Positions 8,427 through 15,681 of a stretch of DNA of 64,000 bases are shown piece by piece. The stretch spans positions 1 through 64,000 of the forward strand of contig JALSKZ010000053.1 of the NCBI GenBank assembly GCA_026988575.1. The letters are read 5' to 3'. This DNA is from Thermodesulfobacteriales bacterium (GTDB lineage: Bacteria > Desulfobacterota > Thermodesulfobacteria > Thermodesulfobacteriales > Thermodesulfatatoraceae). How positions within the stretch are numbered: the first letter of the stretch is position 1; each line of letters starts with the position of its first letter. The notes beneath the pieces are model-generated. The model was not told the origin of the DNA. It searched no databases and saw nothing but the letters and a program-made list of their open reading frames with translations. Position numbers and translations under genes: made by a program.

Positions 8427-9477
8427 ACGGCTTGGCCAAGGGGAATATCAGCTCAAATCTTGTTCCTTCTCCTTCTTTAGACAGAACCCGTATGTCTCCT
8501 CCTACATCTTCCATATATTGTTTAACCATAGATAGCCCTAAGCCAGTACCTGATTCCTTTGTGGTAAAGAAGGGCATAAAAATCCTATCTATTAGAGATT
8601 TAGACATGCCTGGTCCATTATCTTCAACAATAATTTTGACATAATCTCTTTGATTGTCACGCTCTCTAAGTGTGTAGATATTAATTTTCCCCTTACCATT
8701 TAAAGCATCTACCGCATTCAAGACTAAATTTAAAATAATTTGTTCAAAGGTGACCAAGTCTATATAGATAGAACTTTCCTGAGGGGAAAAAGATATAGAT
8801 AACTCTATTGATTTGGGAAGTAAAATCTCAAAAAGAGACTCTAAGCTTTTCAAGGTTTTATTTACTTCTATATAATTAGCATGTTGGGGATTGAAATTTC
8901 CCAAACGGCATAATTTTTCACTTAAATTGGCCATTTTTTCTACGATAGATTTCATCTTTTCTAAGCGTCTTTTTACGCGGTCTTCACTTATAGTAAGATT
9001 CAACAATTCAATTTGTCCGTTAAAAAACGTTAGGATATTTTTTAAATCATGCATAACACCCAGGCATAATTTACCTACTATTTCGCACTTTTGCGTACGG
9101 AAAAGCGATTTGGCAAAATTTACTAGGTGGGTGGTAGATATAGCAAGATGCCAAAGACAATCAATTTTACCGTCTTTACTTGTAACAGGCGTAACTTTAA
9201 CCAAAAACTCCTGATTGAGGCATTCACTAAGCATGGCGTTTTCGGCCGGAGACTTGGTACGTAAGGCCTTGAGTGCGGGACAACCAGGGGGAGGATGAGG
9301 TTGGCCATGTACCAATTGATAGCAATATTTTCCTTTTATCTCTTGGGGGACAAACCCCACCGCTTGACAAAAGGCCTCGTTAGCCCAGAGGATTTCAAAA
9401 TCGGGAGATAAGAGAAACACATACTCTGGTAAATGGGCACAAATTTTGGGGCAAACTTCATTTTTTAAAATGTCCAT
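8410..9477 (-). CDS. PAS-domain sensor histidine kinase, soluble
   Basis: The 355-residue kinase has no clear TM segment. A PAS domain spans about residues 15-110 (YVFLLSPDFEILWANEAF; CYQLVHGQPHPPPGCPA). The HisKA-like helix has LGVMHDLKNILTFFNGQ with the phospho-His. The ATPase domain shows NLVLNAVDAL, EDNGPGMS and GTGLGLSMVKQYMED. The Cys/His-rich CYQLVHGQPHPPPGC in the PAS domain is often seen in redox- or heme-type PAS kinases of sulfate reducers. No response regulator is adjacent. It lies 45 bases downstream of fabD on the same strand. Confidence 0.85.
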   Translation of the reverse strand: MDILKNEVCPKICAHLPEYVFLLSPDFEILWANEAFCQAVGFVPQEIKGKYCYQLVHGQPHPPPGCPALKALRTKSPAENAMLSECLNQEFLVKVTPVTSKDGKIDCLWHLAISTTHLVNFAKSLFRTQKCEIVGKLCLGVMHDLKNILTFFNGQIELLNLTISEDRVKRRLEKMKSIVEKMANLSEKLCRLGNFNPQHANYIEVNKTLKSLESLFEILLPKSIELSISFSPQESSIYIDLVTFEQIILNLVLNAVDALNGKGKINIYTLRERDNQRDYVKIIVEDNGPGMSKSLIDRIFMPFFTTKESGTGLGLSMVKQYMEDVGGDIRVLSKEGEGTRFELIFPLAKPSILDV

Positions 9478-9522
9478 AATTTAATTTTTCGGTCTTTTAG
9501 GGACATAAAAGAAAAAATTTTT

Positions 9523-10431
9523 TTAAAAAATAGTAGGGTCTTCTACGGCTTTGATTTCCACCTCCCTGCCTTTAAAAATCTTCTTTAAAAGATTGGCCAA
9601 TACGTTTTTGGGGCCCACTTCTATAAATTCTCTTCCCCCCGCCTCATACATAGCTTCGGCTTCCTCGACCCACCTTACAGGGCGTTCCATTTGTTGCCCC
9701 ATTATGTCTTTAATCTCTGCGGGATTAGCCAAAGAAGAAGCTGAAACGTTAAAAAAGATAGTAATTCTAGGGGGGGCAAAGGGGATTGATTCCAAAAACA
9801 GGGCAAATTCGCGGGCGGCTTCATGCATGAGCGGGCTATGGTAAGCACCGCTTACTTTGAGGCGCACTACCCGTGCCCCTTGTGCTTTGGCTAATTCAGC
9901 CAAGAATGAGGTGGCTTCTTCCTCGCCGGTTATAACAATTTGTTCGGGAGAGTTATGGTTGGCCAAGGCCACTATCCCTTTGTTTTGGGCCTCTTGGGCT
10001 AGCTTTTCCAATATAGGACGCTCTAGTCCTATAATAGCGTACATGGCACCAGGGTGTCTTTGAGCTGCTTGTTCCATAAGCTCTCCACGCTTAAGCACTA
10101 CTCGAAATAGGTCTTCTAGGCTCAAAACGCCCGCGGCATACAAGGCACTATATTCTCCCAAGCTGTGCCCGGCTACCATATCTGCCTCAAGGCCCTTTTC
10201 CCGCAAAGCCTCCCAAACGGCGATATTTACCGCCGTAAGGGCCGGTTGAAGGTGGTAGGTACGAGTAAGTTCAGAAAGAGGACCTTCTAGGCAAAGCCTT
10301 TTTAAGGGTAGACCAGAGATCTTTTCGCCTATAGAAAAAACCTTTTGGGCTTGGGGCGAAGATTCCAAAACGGCCCTACCCATACCTACGTATTGTGACC
10401 CCTGTCCCGGGAAGACAACAGCTCTCTTCAT
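9523..10431 (-). CDS. fabD: Malonyl-CoA:ACP transacylase
   Basis: The 302-residue protein has VVFPGQGSQYVGMGRA at the N-terminus, the nucleophile motif GHSLGEYSALYAAG around Ser93, and KVSGAYHSPLM with the catalytic His. It loads malonyl units on acyl carrier protein for fatty acid synthesis. Only three bases separate it from the GcvH-like gene upstream, so the two are probably co-transcribed. No other fab gene is adjacent, which is unusual for fabD. Confidence 0.93.
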   Translation of the reverse strand: MKRAVVFPGQGSQYVGMGRAVLESSPQAQKVFSIGEKISGLPLKRLCLEGPLSELTRTYHLQPALTAVNIAVWEALREKGLEADMVAGHSLGEYSALYAAGVLSLEDLFRVVLKRGELMEQAAQRHPGAMYAIIGLERPILEKLAQEAQNKGIVALANHNSPEQIVITGEEEATSFLAELAKAQGARVVRLKVSGAYHSPLMHEAAREFALFLESIPFAPPRITIFFNVSASSLANPAEIKDIMGQQMERPVRWVEEAEAMYEAGGREFIEVGPKNVLANLLKKIFKGREVEIKAVEDPTIF

Positions 10432-10434
10432 CGT

Positions 10435-10866
10435 TTATTCCTCAATTTCTTCTAATTCGAATTCTTCTTCCACGGGGATCTCTATATCCGCCACGATATC
10501 TTCATAATCGTCTGGTGAAAGCAGTTCTTCGAGTTCCTCTGGATCATCAAGGGCGACCTTTAAAAGCCAGCCTTCATCGTATGGATCTTCGTTGATAATG
10601 TCTGGAGAATCTAAGATTTCTTCGTTAATGGCTATTACTTTGCCGGTAATGGGTGATATAAGATCTACTACACCCCGCGAAGATTCTACACTCCCAAAGG
10701 CCTCCTCTCTTTCTAGCTCATCACCCTCTTCAGGTAGCTCTAAATCCAAGATTTCCCCTAAAGTAAGTTGCCCTACCTCGGTTAGTCCAATAAGGGCTTT
10801 GTTCCCACGCAGACGTTTGACCCATAAGTGATGCTCACTATAGTAGCGGTCTTCTGGAATGCGCAT
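10435..10866 (-). CDS. GcvH-like protein lacking the lipoyl lysine
   Basis: The 143-residue protein has the GcvH fold pattern: YYSEHHLWVKR, ALIGLTEVGQLTLGEI, ITGKVIAIN and DPYDEGWLLKV. In GcvH the lipoate is carried by Lys in ESVKA. Here the motif is ESSRG with Arg64 (codon CGG) and no lysine next to it. It therefore cannot be lipoylated at the normal site. A strongly acidic tail of about 35 residues (EELEELLSPDDYED onward) is added. No gcvT or gcvP gene is in the window. It may be a structural or regulatory paralogue; function unknown. Confidence 0.8.
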   Translation of the reverse strand: MRIPEDRYYSEHHLWVKRLRGNKALIGLTEVGQLTLGEILDLELPEEGDELEREEAFGSVESSRGVVDLISPITGKVIAINEEILDSPDIINEDPYDEGWLLKVALDDPEELEELLSPDDYEDIVADIEIPVEEEFELEEIEE

Positions 10867-10933
10867 AATGTTCCCTCCCCTATGAAGTTCTCTCTGGGAT
10901 TATCGGAAGATCGATCATTTAGCAAGAGTATTT

Positions 10934-11899
10934 TTAACCTCCAATAGAACGCATAAGTCTTTGAGGCCGGCCTTGCAACCTGTCTCTGGGTTTAGCATCC
11001 ACCGCTTGTTTTATATAAGCCCTAATCTCTTCGGTTCTATGAGGACGTCGAAGTAGAGATTTGATGTTGATTTCGTAATCAGAAAAGAGACACGGACGCA
11101 AGCGTCCGTCTGCGGTAAGACGAATTCTGTTACAAGTAGCACAAAAATGGTGTGTCATCGCACTTATGAAACCTATTTTACCTAAAGCACCTGAAATGCA
11201 GAAGGTATGGGCTGGTCCTCCACCCTGGGTAACTACAGGGACTAAAGGCCCTAAAGGTCGTAAGCGTTCTATTACCTCTTTGGTGGAATAAAAATACTTT
11301 TTTTCCCACGCCGCACCTTTGCCCACCGGCATAAACTCTATAAACCGTACTTCTAGAGGATAATGGAGGGTAAGACGGGCTAGGTCTAAAATTTCATCGT
11401 CATTAATTCCCCTTAAGACCACTACGTTTATTTTGACCGGGGCGAGTTTGGTGGCCAAAGCGGCCTCAATGCCTGCCCACACTCGGTGCCAGTAGTCAAA
11501 CCCAGTAATTTCCTTGAAACGTTCGGGTCTTAACGTATCTAAACTAATATTCACTCGGGTAAGGCCAGATTCTTTGAGTTCGGCGGCTACTTCGGCCAAA
11601 AGTGTTCCGTTAGTAGTAAGTGATAAGTCTTTCAGGCCCCAGGCTTTTGAGATTTGCCTAATGAAGGATATAAGTCCTTTTCTGACCAGAGGTTCCCCTC
11701 CGGTTAGACGTATACGCCTAATTCCTAATTTTACCGCCTGGTCCAATATCTCAAAGAGCTCTTCGTAAGAGAGGATTTCCCCATGGGGTATCCACGAAAA
11801 GGCATCTTTTTGACTACAATATATACAACGTAAATTGCACCGATCGGTGACAGAAACCCGCATATAGTCTATATGTCGACCAAATTTATCTTTCAGCAT
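10934..11899 (-). CDS. moaA: GTP 3',8-cyclase (molybdenum cofactor synthesis)
   Basis: A 321-residue radical SAM enzyme. The N-terminal cluster motif is CNLRCIYC, followed by LTGGEPLVRKG. The C-terminal cluster has CATCNRIRLTADGRLRPC. The conserved Gly-Gly tail, needed for SAM cleavage, ends the protein (SIGG). It converts GTP to 3',8-cH2GTP, the first step of Mo/W cofactor synthesis. The start overlaps the DUF4416 gene by 14 bases, so it is in one operon with it. No moaC or moaE is nearby. Confidence 0.95.
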   Translation of the reverse strand: MLKDKFGRHIDYMRVSVTDRCNLRCIYCSQKDAFSWIPHGEILSYEELFEILDQAVKLGIRRIRLTGGEPLVRKGLISFIRQISKAWGLKDLSLTTNGTLLAEVAAELKESGLTRVNISLDTLRPERFKEITGFDYWHRVWAGIEAALATKLAPVKINVVVLRGINDDEILDLARLTLHYPLEVRFIEFMPVGKGAAWEKKYFYSTKEVIERLRPLGPLVPVVTQGGGPAHTFCISGALGKIGFISAMTHHFCATCNRIRLTADGRLRPCLFSDYEINIKSLLRRPHRTEEIRAYIKQAVDAKPRDRLQGRPQRLMRSIGG

Positions 11900-12434
11900 G
11901 TCTTCTTTGCCACTCCTTTAGTTGCTCTTTAAAGCGTTGCCTAAGAGACAAAAAAAACTCTAGGGCTTTGGGATCGGCATAATCGGGATAAGTCCATGGT
12001 AGAGGGACAAATCTATGCCGTTGGAAAAGGAGGGTTACTTCGGCATATACACCCTGCCCAAGATAAATCCGGTGCGTGTAGTTTTTAAAAGTAACCAAGA
12101 CCAAACGTTCCAAGAGGATATAACCCGGGTCAATATTGACCTGTCGCTTGCCCTCTAAAGAGAAATCCTTTTCTATCTTCCAGGCCAAGTGTTTAATAGC
12201 CACGATGGATTCCTGGGGAATTAAACGAGAAAAAGATATAAAACGGCGCACCAATTGGGGACCAAACTCAGGTTCGTAATAGTTTGTTTTGTCAAAGGGT
12301 AAGACGGGACTATAAAAGTCGATGGGGCCTAATACGTTTGCAAGCCTATTTGCGGCCTTTTCAATGAAGACTTCCTCGCGGGCAAATATACTTACTAAAA
12401 GTTTGGCCGGAGAGGCCGGTTGCGGTCTACTCAT
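11886..12434 (-). CDS. DUF4416 family protein
   Basis: The 182-residue protein matches the DUF4416 pattern: KLLVSIFAREE at the N-terminus, GPIDFYSPVLPFDKTNYYEPEFG, INIDPGYILLERLVL-type segment and PWTYPDYADPKALEFF. The family is common in sulfate reducers and other delta-type bacteria and has no established activity. It overlaps the Trm112-like gene by eight bases and moaA by 14, so the three are translationally coupled. Confidence 0.8.
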   Translation of the reverse strand: MSRPQPASPAKLLVSIFAREEVFIEKAANRLANVLGPIDFYSPVLPFDKTNYYEPEFGPQLVRRFISFSRLIPQESIVAIKHLAWKIEKDFSLEGKRQVNIDPGYILLERLVLVTFKNYTHRIYLGQGVYAEVTLLFQRHRFVPLPWTYPDYADPKALEFFLSLRQRFKEQLKEWQRRHAER

Positions 12435-12639
12435 CTGCGTTCTTTTGCTCTTTAGTTAGGGGTTTTGCTTCTTCAATTAACATTATGGGTATGCCATCTC
12501 TGATCTCATAGAGTAAGGCACAATTTTTACACACTAAACCCCCCATTTTTTCGTCCAATTCCACTTCTCCCTTGCATTTCGGACAGGCCAAAATAGATAA
12601 AAGCTCTTCGGAAATAAGAGATACCAGAAGTCCCTGCAT
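12427..12639 (-). CDS. Trm112 family zinc-ribbon protein
   Basis: The 70-residue protein has two CxxC pairs: ILACPKCKGEV and LVCKNCALLYEIRDGIPIML. This is the bacterial Trm112p-like (YcaR/UPF0434) fold. Some Trm112 proteins activate methyltransferases; the bacterial role is not firm. TAGGAG eight bases before the ATG supports this start. It is the first gene of the run reading into moaA. Confidence 0.88.
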   Translation of the reverse strand: MQGLLVSLISEELLSILACPKCKGEVELDEKMGGLVCKNCALLYEIRDGIPIMLIEEAKPLTKEQKNADE

Positions 12640-12690
12640 ATGCCACTCCTACCATTTTTATGGTTTTGCATTATAACCCAAAAGATAAAC

Positions 12691-12717
12691 AAAAAAAAAG
12701 CCGGCATAAAGCCGGCC
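12691..12717 (-). terminator. Rho-independent terminator
   Basis: On the minus strand GCCGGC, loop TTTAT, GCCGGC is followed by a run of nine T. It ends transcription from the glycine-zipper lipoprotein gene 35 bases upstream and insulates the Trm112-moaA operon. Confidence 0.85.
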
Positions 12718-12751
12718 ATAACGTGTTGGGAGGGGCAGGAGCAAAGGGGAC

Positions 12752-13195
12752 TTAGTATGTATTAGTGGTTTTGGTCCCTTCACACACTTCTTCAATACGA
12801 TCGGCCACTAAACGTCCATTTTCCCATATCCGTTTGTGGATTTTATGGCAATGTGTCTGTTGATTATAGGCCATGGGCGTGGCTTCCACTACGGTATTCC
12901 CCTGACGGTAAACCACGGGCTGATTCGTCTGGGCTGCTTGGGCACTGGCTTGTTGACTTATTTCGGTTAATCCGCCGCCCAATATAGCTCCCGCGGTGGC
13001 CCCAATCACCGCCCCACGCCAGGGGTTGTGATGGTCAAGAAGGGCACCGGTAGCCGCTCCTACCACTGCCCCAAGACCAGCACCTTGGGCCGAGGCATTT
13101 TCGGAAGTGGTGGTGGCACAACCACTTACTAATAGCAATATGAATAGCAAAAGAAGAAAACCTAAGGTGGTAAACTCTCGTCTTACCTGTGTCAT
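12752..13195 (-). CDS. Glycine-zipper lipoprotein
   Basis: The product is 147 residues. The start at MTQVRREF is chosen because AAAGGAGG precedes it and a lipoprotein signal follows: a hydrophobic stretch and VSGCATT with the lipid-bearing Cys. Residues about 40-80 are a glycine zipper (GAGLGAVVGAATGALL, GAVIGATAGAILGGG), which inserts in membranes in outer-membrane lipoproteins of the SlyB/Rcp type. The C-terminal part (VEATPMAYNQQTHCHKIH) has two Cys. The frame stays open far upstream to 13411, but that has no signal and is rejected. A terminator follows. Confidence 0.8.
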   Translation of the reverse strand: MTQVRREFTTLGFLLLLFILLLVSGCATTTSENASAQGAGLGAVVGAATGALLDHHNPWRGAVIGATAGAILGGGLTEISQQASAQAAQTNQPVVYRQGNTVVEATPMAYNQQTHCHKIHKRIWENGRLVADRIEEVCEGTKTTNTY

Positions 13196-13442
13196 AGCTC
13201 TATCCTCCTTTAACCTTTCCTTAAGAAGGGAAAGCAATAGACATGCCATGCTAAGATAGCCCTCCATATCTGCTGATTTTATCGTTGCTTTTTGAAAGAT
13301 TGAATGGTCTTCTATGCGTAAATATCTTTTCCCTAAACTGAAGACGTTTTTGTATCCCCACCAACAAAATTGTCGTTTAAACGGACTTTGGTGATCAAAA
13401 ATGGTGGGCATAGGAGTAGGTACATAGGGGGCTACCGAAATG

Positions 13443-13458
13443 TGGCACAGATTTTGTA
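13443..13458 (+). promoter_or_regulatory. Sigma-54-type promoter
   Basis: TGGCAC-N5-TTGTA matches the -24/-12 consensus (TGGCACg-N4-TTGCw) at nearly every position. The GG at 13444-13445 and the GT at 13456-13457 are ten bases apart; GT replaces the usual GC. It lies 47 bases before the ATG at 13505. The rest of 13196-13442 is the divergent control region; I see no gene in it. An NtrC-type activator is encoded at 24384. Confidence 0.55.
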
Positions 13459-13504
13459 CAGCTAACGGTAGCAGGAAAAAATAAATCTTAGAAGGAGGAA
13501 GGAC

Positions 13505-13921
13505 ATGAGGAAAAGAAACATTGTTCCGTTGTTATTTGCCGTCTTATTAATGGGTGTTTCATCGGTATGGGCCTGGACTCCGCCTCGAGGAGGGTGTGCG
13601 TCCATTTTGGCTAATGTGATTTGTAGTGGTACTCCGGTCACCATAACCGGACAGATTATTGGTGTATATCCAGGACGCGGTTATGTGATTCAGAGTGGAG
13701 GCGAAAACGTCACCGTATGTGGTATGGGGCCTATTTGGTACTGGAGACGAATAGGGGTGGCCAAACCACGTATAGGAGAAAACATCACCGTGGATGGTTA
13801 CGAAATAAGCCTGCCTGATGGTAGTACTACCATAGTGGCCATGAAAGTGACTACCCAAGACGGAAATACCGTTCAGTTGCGCGACCCGCAGACCTGCTAC
13901 CCCTTGTGGTTTAAGCGTTAG
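13505..13921 (+). CDS. Exported small protein, OB-fold-like, function unknown
   Basis: The 138-residue protein has a signal peptide ending SSVWAW and an AAGGAGGAAGG ribosome site. The mature part is beta-rich: VTITGQIIGVYPGRGYVIQS, NVTVCGMGPIWYWRR, ENITVDGYEI and VQLRDPQTCYPLW. The pattern suggests an OB-like barrel. It is similar to the protein at 14631: both have a G-P-x-W-[YF]-W motif, an ITVDGY/VEVNGF strand and end in LRDxxxxPLW. I do not know the function. It is first in the operon behind the sigma-54-like promoter. Confidence 0.7.
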   Translation: MRKRNIVPLLFAVLLMGVSSVWAWTPPRGGCASILANVICSGTPVTITGQIIGVYPGRGYVIQSGGENVTVCGMGPIWYWRRIGVAKPRIGENITVDGYEISLPDGSTTIVAMKVTTQDGNTVQLRDPQTCYPLWFKR

Positions 13922-13935
13922 AGGATCTAAGGCTT

Positions 13936-13976
13936 AACTTTGGGCAAAAGGCATTGGGGATTCAGTGCCCAAAAGG
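13936..13976. other. Inverted repeat between two exported-protein genes
   Basis: TTTGGGCA and TGCCCAAA form an eight-base stem with a loop of about 19 bases just after the first gene of the operon. There is no T-run after it on the plus strand, so it is more likely a processing or attenuating hairpin than a full terminator. The remaining bases up to 14032 hold the next gene's AAAGGAGG site. Confidence 0.4.
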
Positions 13977-14032
13977 GAACTGGATCCCCAGCTGGACCAA
14001 ACTCCGTAAAACGCCTATAAAGGAGGTAGAAT

Positions 14033-14608
14033 ATGCGTTTTGTAAAGACTTTTTGTATTTTAATAGGCTTGATATTCGCTTGGAGCGCTACGGTTTGGGG
14101 TAAAAGTATAAATAACAATATTCAGTGTCAAAGATACTATAAACTTATGACCTACCATAAACAACAATACCAGTATCATAGGCTGCTATATCGAAAGTAT
14201 AGACGTCTATATCGAAGAGCACGTTTGCGCCAGAGGTATTGTTTGCGAAATTTTGCCTACCGGAATTTAAACTATAACTATACAACAGGATTTGCATATC
14301 CAAATAATATGGTGCCAAACGTTATGCAAAATAGGTATAGTTATAGAAGACCTCCTCTATATTATAACAATAGTTACTACTATAAAAATCAGGCCAATCG
14401 ATATAGGAATAGATTTTATTCCAATCAAAATAGATATAATAGATATTTTTATGCCCCAAATACTTTGGGACGGCCAATAAGGCCTAATACAAATATACCA
14501 CGTCAAGGGCGTTATACTTGGAGCCAAAGACCTAACCAAACAGGAATTCAACAAGCTCCTAGCCCAAAAAATAACGGGGCTCAAGAATATTTTGATTTAC
14601 CCAGATAA
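14033..14608 (+). CDS. Secreted Tyr/Arg/Asn-rich low-complexity protein
   Basis: The 191-residue protein has a signal peptide (FCILIGLIFAWSATVWG) and an AAAGGAGG site. The mature part is dominated by Tyr, Arg and Asn: LLYRKYRRLYRRARLRQR, then many YxN and NRY units, then a Pro/Asn-rich tail ending EYFDLPR. Three Cys occur in total. It is basic and likely disordered outside the cell. No family is recognised. It may coat the surface, bind polyanions or form crosslinks; these are guesses. It sits between the two OB-like exported proteins. Confidence 0.65.
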   Translation: MRFVKTFCILIGLIFAWSATVWGKSINNNIQCQRYYKLMTYHKQQYQYHRLLYRKYRRLYRRARLRQRYCLRNFAYRNLNYNYTTGFAYPNNMVPNVMQNRYSYRRPPLYYNNSYYYKNQANRYRNRFYSNQNRYNRYFYAPNTLGRPIRPNTNIPRQGRYTWSQRPNQTGIQQAPSPKNNGAQEYFDLPR

Positions 14609-14630
14609 TGCTCGATAATAAAATAACACG

Positions 14631-15086
14631 ATGCCCAGGTGGATTATTATTTTCTATATAATGTTTGCAATAGGAGCCCTTTGGGTCGCCCTCCCTCCCA
14701 CGAGTAAGGCCCAAGGGCCCGCTGTGCCCCCCTGTCAACAGATTGGAGGGCTTACAGAGATTACTCTTTACGGTGAAATAGTAGACTTAGCTTTCCCTGT
14801 AGCTACATTAAAGACCGAAGACGGAAAGATATATCGTATGCGTTTGGGGCCGTGGTGGTTTTGGACCGAAAAAAATTACACCCTTCAGCCTGGTGAATGG
14901 GTAGAAGTTAACGGATTTAAGAGCGGAGATTTGATCTTTCCTCGAATTATAAAAACGGAAAACGGCACTCTTAGACTAAGAGACCGTCGAGGTATCCCTC
15001 TATGGCGCAGGGGTGCAGGATGGGGCAGAGGATTCCGTAGGAGATTTGCTCCTTGGCATCGCCCGCTAAGAAGGGGCCTTCGCTAA
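14631..15086 (+). CDS. Exported small protein, paralogue of the 13505 protein
   Basis: The 151-residue protein has an N-terminal signal (IIFYIMFAIGALWVAL) and a beta-rich core: EITLYGEIVDL, YRMRLGPWWFWTEK, GEWVEVNGFKSGD and TLRLRDRRGIPLWRR. The core matches the protein at 13505 in motif order. The tail is Gly/Arg/Trp-rich (GWGRGFRRRF). No SD is obvious before the ATG, 22 bases after the upstream stop, so coupling is likely. Unknown function. Confidence 0.65.
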   Translation: MPRWIIIFYIMFAIGALWVALPPTSKAQGPAVPPCQQIGGLTEITLYGEIVDLAFPVATLKTEDGKIYRMRLGPWWFWTEKNYTLQPGEWVEVNGFKSGDLIFPRIIKTENGTLRLRDRRGIPLWRRGAGWGRGFRRRFAPWHRPLRRGLR

Positions 15087-15111
15087 CAGAGAGAATAGAT
15101 AGGAGAAGGCC

Positions 15112-15681
15112 ATGCGTACCTGGGTAAGTATGTTTTTATTTGCGTCGCTTCTGGTCCTTTTCGTAACGGGAATAGTACTCTATATCGAACCACCAGGGAG
15201 AATCGCTTACTGGACTAATTGGCATTTGCTTGGTCTTGATAAACACCAGTGGGACGCTCTACACACGATCTTTGGTTTTTTGTTCCTGATATTTTCCATA
15301 TGGCACCTCTTTTTGAACTGGCGCCCCCTTTCTTGGGGTTTAAAAAAACCCGTGGTATTGGGTGTAGTAATCTTTATAAGCCTATTTGTTTTTTGGGGTA
15401 CAGTGACCTACCGGGTTCCTTTTCGTTACGTTATAGACTGGCAACAAATCATCAAGAATAGTTGGCCCGTACCCCCTCCTCCTATACCCCATGCTGAGGC
15501 CATGCCTTTGGGGAGGGTGGCCCGCCTGTTGGGCCTCCATCCTCAAGAAGCTCTTAAGATCTTGCGACAAGCAAACATTAAGGTATCTTCGCCCCAAGAA
15601 ACTATGGGCCAGATAGCCAAACAAAACGGAAAAACACCCAACGAGGTGTTCGAAATTCTCAGAAAACAGAAAAATAATTGA
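15112..15681 (+). CDS. DUF4405 membrane protein
   Basis: The 189-residue protein has three or four TM helices in residues 1-115. His in WHLLGLDKHQWDALHTIFG and IWHLFLNWRP resemble the heme-binding positions of the cytochrome b561/DUF4405 fold. A soluble C-terminal part (GRVARLLGLHPQEALKILRQ...NEVFEILRKQ) looks helical and repeats a short L-x-E-x-x-x-x-L pattern. Such proteins may pass electrons or sense redox state in the membrane. An AGGAGAAGG site precedes it. The kinase gene that follows overlaps it by four bases. Confidence 0.75.
   Translation: MRTWVSMFLFASLLVLFVTGIVLYIEPPGRIAYWTNWHLLGLDKHQWDALHTIFGFLFLIFSIWHLFLNWRPLSWGLKKPVVLGVVIFISLFVFWGTVTYRVPFRYVIDWQQIIKNSWPVPPPPIPHAEAMPLGRVARLLGLHPQEALKILRQANIKVSSPQETMGQIAKQNGKTPNEVFEILRKQKNN

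Noticed and set aside
13196-13411. Upstream extension of the glycine-zipper lipoprotein
   Set aside because: It has no signal peptide or SD, and it removes the lipoprotein signal from the N-terminus.
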